A stretch of DNA of 26,393 nt from JACPLA01 sp035291905 (GTDB taxonomy: Bacteria; Bacteroidota; Ignavibacteria; UBA10030), in contig DATDRF010000114.1 of NCBI GenBank assembly GCA_035291905.1, forward strand, positions 1-26,393, given 5' to 3'. This document shows, in pieces, positions 22,793 to 26,393 of the stretch (the stretch's first letter is position 1; each line of letters opens with the position of its first letter). The position numbers were made by a program, and so were the translations under genes. Under the pieces are notes generated by a model. The model was not told the origin of the DNA, did not search any database, and saw nothing but the letters and a program-made list of their open reading frames with translations.

Positions 22793-24108
22793 CCTCTCCT
22801 CATCATGACCGGAACCGTTGCAGTGACCTTTGCATACAAATCGTACTCAACTGCATCAACAATTTCAGCCGTATAAAAGTTGCCTACTTCCAACGACCCG
22901 TCGTCCTCGATATAGACTTCCTGGTCGATTTCCGGGGCATCCCATTCAGTTCTCCCGACGGCAGATGACCCTTCTTTCCTGTCGATGAGCACTTTCGCCG
23001 CTGTCCCGACAAGACCCTCGTTTCGCTCCTGTGAAATCTGGCGTTGGAGCTCCATGAGTCTTGCCACTCGTTCCTGCTTGACCTCATCAGGGACGGGGTC
23101 ACCCAGCTGTTTGGCGGCCGTTCCATCCTCGCTTGAATACGCAAAAACACCGAGCCTGTGGAACTTTGTCCGCTGAACAAAGTCACACAGAAGCTGGAAG
23201 TCCTCCTCCGTCTCTTCGGGATATCCGATAATGAACGTCGTTCTGATTGCCATCGAGGGGATCTTCCCGCGAATCGTCTCCAGCAATTCCTCGGTGGCAG
23301 ATTGCGTAATTCCGCGGCGCATCGATTTGAGAACACGGTCGGAGTAATGCTGAAGAGGGAGATCGATGTATCGGCATATTTTCGGATTCTCTTTGATGAC
23401 ATCAAGGACTTCGACGGGGAATCCGGACGGATAGGCGTACATGAGCCGTATCCATTCGAGGGAGTCGACCTCTCCAAGGGCTCTCAGCAGCTCAGCAAGG
23501 CGTCGTTTTCCGTAGAGGTCAAGACCATAATAGGTCGTGTCCTGCCCGATCAGGATCAGCTCCCTTACTCCTTTTGCCGCAAGGAATCCGGCCTCCTCGA
23601 CGATCTTTTCGAACGGTTTTGTTTTATGGCTCCCGCGCATGAGAGGGATGGCACAGAAGGAACACGGCCTGTCACAGCCCTCCGAAATCTTCTGATACGC
23701 GAAATGCCGCGGAGTGGTCAGAAACCTTTCCCCCAGCAGTTCCTTGCGATAGTCGACACCCAGCTCCACAACGACATTCTGAAGCTCGTGCGAGCCAAAA
23801 TACGCGTCGACCTCAGGGACTTCCTCTTTCAGCTCCTTCCGGTACCGCTCCGAGAGGCATCCCATCACGACAACTTTTTTGAGTTTCCCCCCTTTTTTCC
23901 GTTCGACGGCCTCAACGATCGCATCGATGGACTCCTGTTTTGCGGCATCAATAAACCCGCACGTGTTGATGACGGCAATTTCCGCCTCTTCAACATTGTC
24001 CACAATGTCCACACTGCTCACCTTGAGCTGCCCCAGCAGCTGCTCGCTGTCGACGATGTTCTTTGAACATCCGAGGGTAATAACGCTGATTTTTGGAACC
24101 TTGCCCAG
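22789..24108 (-). CDS. rimO: Ribosomal protein uS12 methylthiotransferase RimO
   Basis: RimO is a radical SAM enzyme that methylthiolates an Asp of ribosomal protein S12. The full frame has 439 residues: N-terminal MTTase domain with Cys14 (TLGCSKNIVDSE), Cys50 (NTCGFI) and Cys84 (MGCLSERY) for one cluster; radical SAM motif CDRPCSFC (Cys145, Cys149, Cys152); and a C-terminal TRAM domain. The first ATG/GTG/TTG in frame is a GTG at 24021, which would remove Cys14 and the first strand. The coding similarity continues upstream to a CTG at 24108 placed 5 nt after GGAGG, and an in-frame stop lies beyond it. I therefore place the start at CTG 24108. The gene begins 11 bp after cdsA ends. Confidence 0.88.
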   Translation of the reverse strand: MGKVPKISVITLGCSKNIVDSEQLLGQLKVSSVDIVDNVEEAEIAVINTCGFIDAAKQESIDAIVEAVERKKGGKLKKVVVMGCLSERYRKELKEEVPEVDAYFGSHELQNVVVELGVDYRKELLGERFLTTPRHFAYQKISEGCDRPCSFCAIPLMRGSHKTKPFEKIVEEAGFLAAKGVRELILIGQDTTYYGLDLYGKRRLAELLRALGEVDSLEWIRLMYAYPSGFPVEVLDVIKENPKICRYIDLPLQHYSDRVLKSMRRGITQSATEELLETIRGKIPSMAIRTTFIIGYPEETEEDFQLLCDFVQRTKFHRLGVFAYSSEDGTAAKQLGDPVPDEVKQERVARLMELQRQISQERNEGLVGTAAKVLIDRKEGSSAVGRTEWDAPEIDQEVYIEDDGSLEVGNFYTAEIVDAVEYDLYAKVTATVPVMMRRG

Positions 24109-24119
24109 ATTCTCCTCCG

Positions 24120-25085
24120 TTACGATAACACCACAAAATCAACGTAAAGATACACAATAGGGGCTACAAATACCAAGCTGTCGAACCGGTCATAGACCCC
24201 TCCATGACCGGGAATCAGCGCCGAAGTGTCCTTTACTTCCGCGTCGCGCTTGAACCTCGATTCAATGAGGTCGCCCAGTTGACCGAAAACACCGACGAAG
24301 GTTCCAAGAACTACGGCGTGCGTCATGGAGAGGTAGGCGAGGAAGAAACTCCGGGCGATAACCATGGTCGCGATTGAGGCAAGGAGACCGGCAACGGCAC
24401 CCTCCCATGACTTGCCCGGGCTCACGCGCGGGTAGAGCTTATGTTTCCCCCATGTGCTTCCCGCAAAATATGCGGCGGTGTCGCACATCCAGATCGACAC
24501 GAGCACGGCAAGGACCGTGAATCCGCCCCAGGAGTCAATCTGCCGAAGCTGATCAACATCCGCCAACGACGAACCCATGAACTTGTGCACGGGGAACCCG
24601 TAGGGAAAAAGCTCCCGCAATCCGATGAGAAGCCCGAAACACAAGGAGATAATCATGACGCCTGCGATGGTCGTTACGATGTTCAGCGAAGGAGAACCCT
24701 TTGTTCGAAAAAGCTCCACAAGCAGTACAAGAAGGATGAAAAGGATTTCGATTACCAGCAGAAGTTGCAGCTGCGAGAACATCTTCAGCGGGAGGCCCTG
24801 ATCGAGAAAAACCCGGTAGACCTCAGTGTGAAACCGCTCGTAGATGAATGTACCGTTGACGAGCAGACCCGCCACAAGTCCAGGGCCTCCGAGGGGATTG
24901 GCCCCTTTTCGCCGCATGAGACCGTAAAATTCATGCAGTGCGAATGCCGAGAAGAGCGCTATAAGACAGAAGAACCAGTACGACCCCCAAAGCGTGGCAA
25001 GGACGATAACGGGAATCGCAACAGCGGCAACCAGCACCCTCGTGAGGAGGTTCTCAAATCGTCCTGATTTATTTTCTTTGGTCAT
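24120..25085 (-). CDS. cdsA: Phosphatidate cytidylyltransferase
   Basis: CdsA makes CDP-diacylglycerol from phosphatidate and CTP, the branch point of phospholipid synthesis. The 321-residue membrane protein shows 7-8 hydrophobic segments and the complete family signature near the C-terminus: SRFKRDAEVKDTSALIPGHG followed by GVYDRFDS. PRVSPGKSWEGAVAG is also typical. A polar insert between helices (about 170-190) is slightly unusual. The ATG overlaps the stop of the zinc-ribbon gene as ATGA, and rimO follows closely. Confidence 0.95.
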   Translation of the reverse strand: MTKENKSGRFENLLTRVLVAAVAIPVIVLATLWGSYWFFCLIALFSAFALHEFYGLMRRKGANPLGGPGLVAGLLVNGTFIYERFHTEVYRVFLDQGLPLKMFSQLQLLLVIEILFILLVLLVELFRTKGSPSLNIVTTIAGVMIISLCFGLLIGLRELFPYGFPVHKFMGSSLADVDQLRQIDSWGGFTVLAVLVSIWMCDTAAYFAGSTWGKHKLYPRVSPGKSWEGAVAGLLASIATMVIARSFFLAYLSMTHAVVLGTFVGVFGQLGDLIESRFKRDAEVKDTSALIPGHGGVYDRFDSLVFVAPIVYLYVDFVVLS

Positions 25086-25531
25086 GATTCAATATCCGGC
25101 AATTGGAAAGAACTGATCACGTTTTTCGCCGACTCCCATGTGGCCCGTTCGACAAGGATGCGGACACCCAGGTGCGGCCGAAACCACAACGTGCCGGCAA
25201 AATTCCGCGGATCAGCAACGCGGATTGGAATGCCCGCCTGAACAAGGTTAGTCTTGAGCATGTCCGCTTCAAAAGCGTCCATTGCGAGCGTCAAGGGAAC
25301 CCATGTAGCGGCAATCCGATGATGTTCGGGGAGATCGCACACGAACACCCCGTCGGACGACGTTGTGCAGTCACCGCAAACGGGCTTCCCGCACACAACG
25401 CAACACGCCACTGCAGGCTCTCCCGGGTGATTCTCGCATGCGATTTCATCGGCCGATTTCACAACAAGGGCGCCGCACGAAGGACACAATACCTCTGCGA
25501 CCTCGGCACCGCAATTACGGCATCGGCTCAT
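25082..25531 (-). CDS. Zinc-ribbon, B-box-like and DUF2007-domain protein
   Basis: The 149-residue cytosolic protein has a zinc ribbon (Cys4, Cys7, Cys16, Cys19), then a second Cys/His cluster resembling a B-box zinc finger (Cys32, His35, Cys44, Cys47, Cys52, Cys55, Cys65, His70). The C-terminal domain (about 83-146, MDAFEADMLKTNLVQAGIPI onward) matches DUF2007, a small fold found in putative signalling proteins. The ATG at 25531 has GGGAGGAG upstream; upstream in-frame Mets only extend into the protease gene. It overlaps the protease by 17 bp and cdsA by 4 bp. Function unknown. Confidence 0.83.
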   Translation of the reverse strand: MSRCRNCGAEVAEVLCPSCGALVVKSADEIACENHPGEPAVACCVVCGKPVCGDCTTSSDGVFVCDLPEHHRIAATWVPLTLAMDAFEADMLKTNLVQAGIPIRVADPRNFAGTLWFRPHLGVRILVERATWESAKNVISSFQLPDIES

Positions 25532-26393
25532 GAGGCTCCTCCCGCCGATCCGTCGTGCGAAGGTATGCAAGGAAAGCGGCGACAAAAAGGAATGCGTAGA
25601 CCACAAACTGCACCAGAACAATTTCGAACTGAGGATCCTGGTCCTTCTGCGCGCCGAGAATCAGTTCATCGTTCATGCTGAAATAGACCGCTACCACCGC
25701 GAGGGCATTGTTGACAAAATGCGCGGTCATGGGAACAATAATGCTGTTCGAACGTGTACGGAGCAGTCCAAAGTACACACCAAGCCCCATCAAAGGGACC
25801 ACTGCAAAGGGGTTGAAATGATAGAGCCCGAACACGATGCCGGTAATCAACGCAGCCCTCACGGGCCGCACCCGCCTCTCAAAAGAGCTCTGAATCAGGC
25901 CGCGGAAGAACATCTCCTCAACAATGGCGGGCACAAATGCAACGACCGTCATAACGAGGAGCAATTCAGGAATACTTTCGGCCATGACAATGGTTTTGAA
26001 CATATCTTCGAGCGCCTGCCTGAATTGTGTCACAACCTTCTGCAGCACGTCAGGAAGGGGGATCATGTCCTGAAAGAGAAGATAGATCTGAAAAAGCTGC
26101 TGGAGGCACAGAAGCCCGACGATGGCGTAGATCGCTTCGGGGAGCGACGGAATCCGCCACGGAAACACCTCCGAGCTTCGGCGGGTGAGAAGGCGGGCAA
26201 GAAGGACCGTGGGGACAAGAATGAAGAAGAGCTGACCGATCATGGTCAACAACCTCACAGTGGCGACGTTCTCGGGCGTCACCTTCTCCGTTCCCATGAG
26301 GAGGAACGTGATGGTGCCGGCCAGTACCTGGTAGAGAACAAAGATGATGAAGAGGCACGCGAGGGCAAAGACGGCAGGATTGATCCCGCGCCG
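25515..26393 (-). CDS. CPBP (CAAX-type) intramembrane protease, 5' end missing
   Basis: This is a multi-pass membrane protein of the CPBP family (Rce1-like glutamic proteases). The signature motifs are present in order: EEMFFRGLIQSSFERR, FGLYHFNPF, and HFVNNALAV. In bacteria such proteins act in protein processing or self-immunity; a specific role here is not clear. The frame stays open from the internal Met at 26297 to the window edge. The upstream translation, such as NPAVFALACLFIIFVLYQVL, is a plausible first membrane helix, so the true start lies beyond 26393. At least 292 residues are present. It is the first visible gene of the leftward string. Confidence 0.9.
   Translation of the reverse strand, partial: RRGINPAVFALACLFIIFVLYQVLAGTITFLLMGTEKVTPENVATVRLLTMIGQLFFILVPTVLLARLLTRRSSEVFPWRIPSLPEAIYAIVGLLCLQQLFQIYLLFQDMIPLPDVLQKVVTQFRQALEDMFKTIVMAESIPELLLVMTVVAFVPAIVEEMFFRGLIQSSFERRVRPVRAALITGIVFGLYHFNPFAVVPLMGLGVYFGLLRTRSNSIIVPMTAHFVNNALAVVAVYFSMNDELILGAQKDQDPQFEIVLVQFVVYAFLFVAAFLAYLRTTDRREEPHEPMP

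Noticed and set aside
23158..24066. Plus-strand open frame of about 300 codons opposite rimO
   Set aside because: It is antisense to a clearly conserved gene, has no recognisable domain, and is explained by the GC bias of the opposite strand.

Overview
This window looks like chromosomal DNA from a moderately GC-rich bacterium of the FCB group, most likely the Ignavibacteria/Chlorobiota/Bacteroidota side. The pointers are a GWxTD-domain protein, a DUF4837 lipoprotein, a tilS-hpt-ftsH cluster, a UbiA enzyme of the DGGGP-synthase-like type, and several families of short GC-rich palindromes between genes. This placement is inferred from gene content; there is no rRNA or other phylogenetic marker in the window. 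No plasmid, phage, transposase or CRISPR feature was seen, and coding density is very high.

Layout. Positions 1-201 hold a long imperfect inverted repeat and the downstream flank of the first operon. Positions 202-3627 (minus strand) are a molybdenum cofactor operon, moeA-moaD-moaE-moaA, ending in a small NTF2-like lipoprotein. Positions 3809-5065 (plus) encode a cation/proton antiporter, divergent from moeA. Positions 5066-5665 are the only sizeable gene-poor stretch: a terminator, a direct repeat of about 100 bp, broken tRNA copies interrupted by small palindromes, one intact tRNA with anticodon CAU, and a strong terminator just before tilS. Positions 5666-11524 (plus) are tilS, hpt, ftsH, a dolichol/phytol-kinase-like membrane protein and a DUF4837 lipoprotein, with very short gaps or overlaps. 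Positions 11525-11734 are a convergent intergenic region full of palindromes.

Positions 11735-26393 (minus) are one long, tightly packed gene string. Reading from the right it runs: CPBP protease (cut by the window edge), zinc-ribbon/DUF2007 protein, cdsA, rimO, GWxTD protein, Omp85-family protein, ubiA-like prenyltransferase, rnhB, GH9 glycoside hydrolase, yraN, pncB, pncA, cstA and a DEDDy exonuclease. Many junctions are 4-bp ATGA-type overlaps, so it is probably a long operon whose promoter lies outside the window.

Functional themes are Moco synthesis (moeA, moaD, moaE, moaA), envelope and lipid biogenesis (cdsA, ubiA, the kinase-like protein, Omp85, GWxTD), protein quality control (ftsH, CPBP protease), NAD salvage (pncA, pncB), and RNA or ribosome modification (tilS, rimO). 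The points most worth checking are the palindrome-invaded tRNA relics at 5136-5448, a rimO reading frame that appears to need a CUG start, a terminator between the CAU tRNA and tilS, and a GH9 gene lodged between rnhB and yraN with its 5' end inside rnhB.
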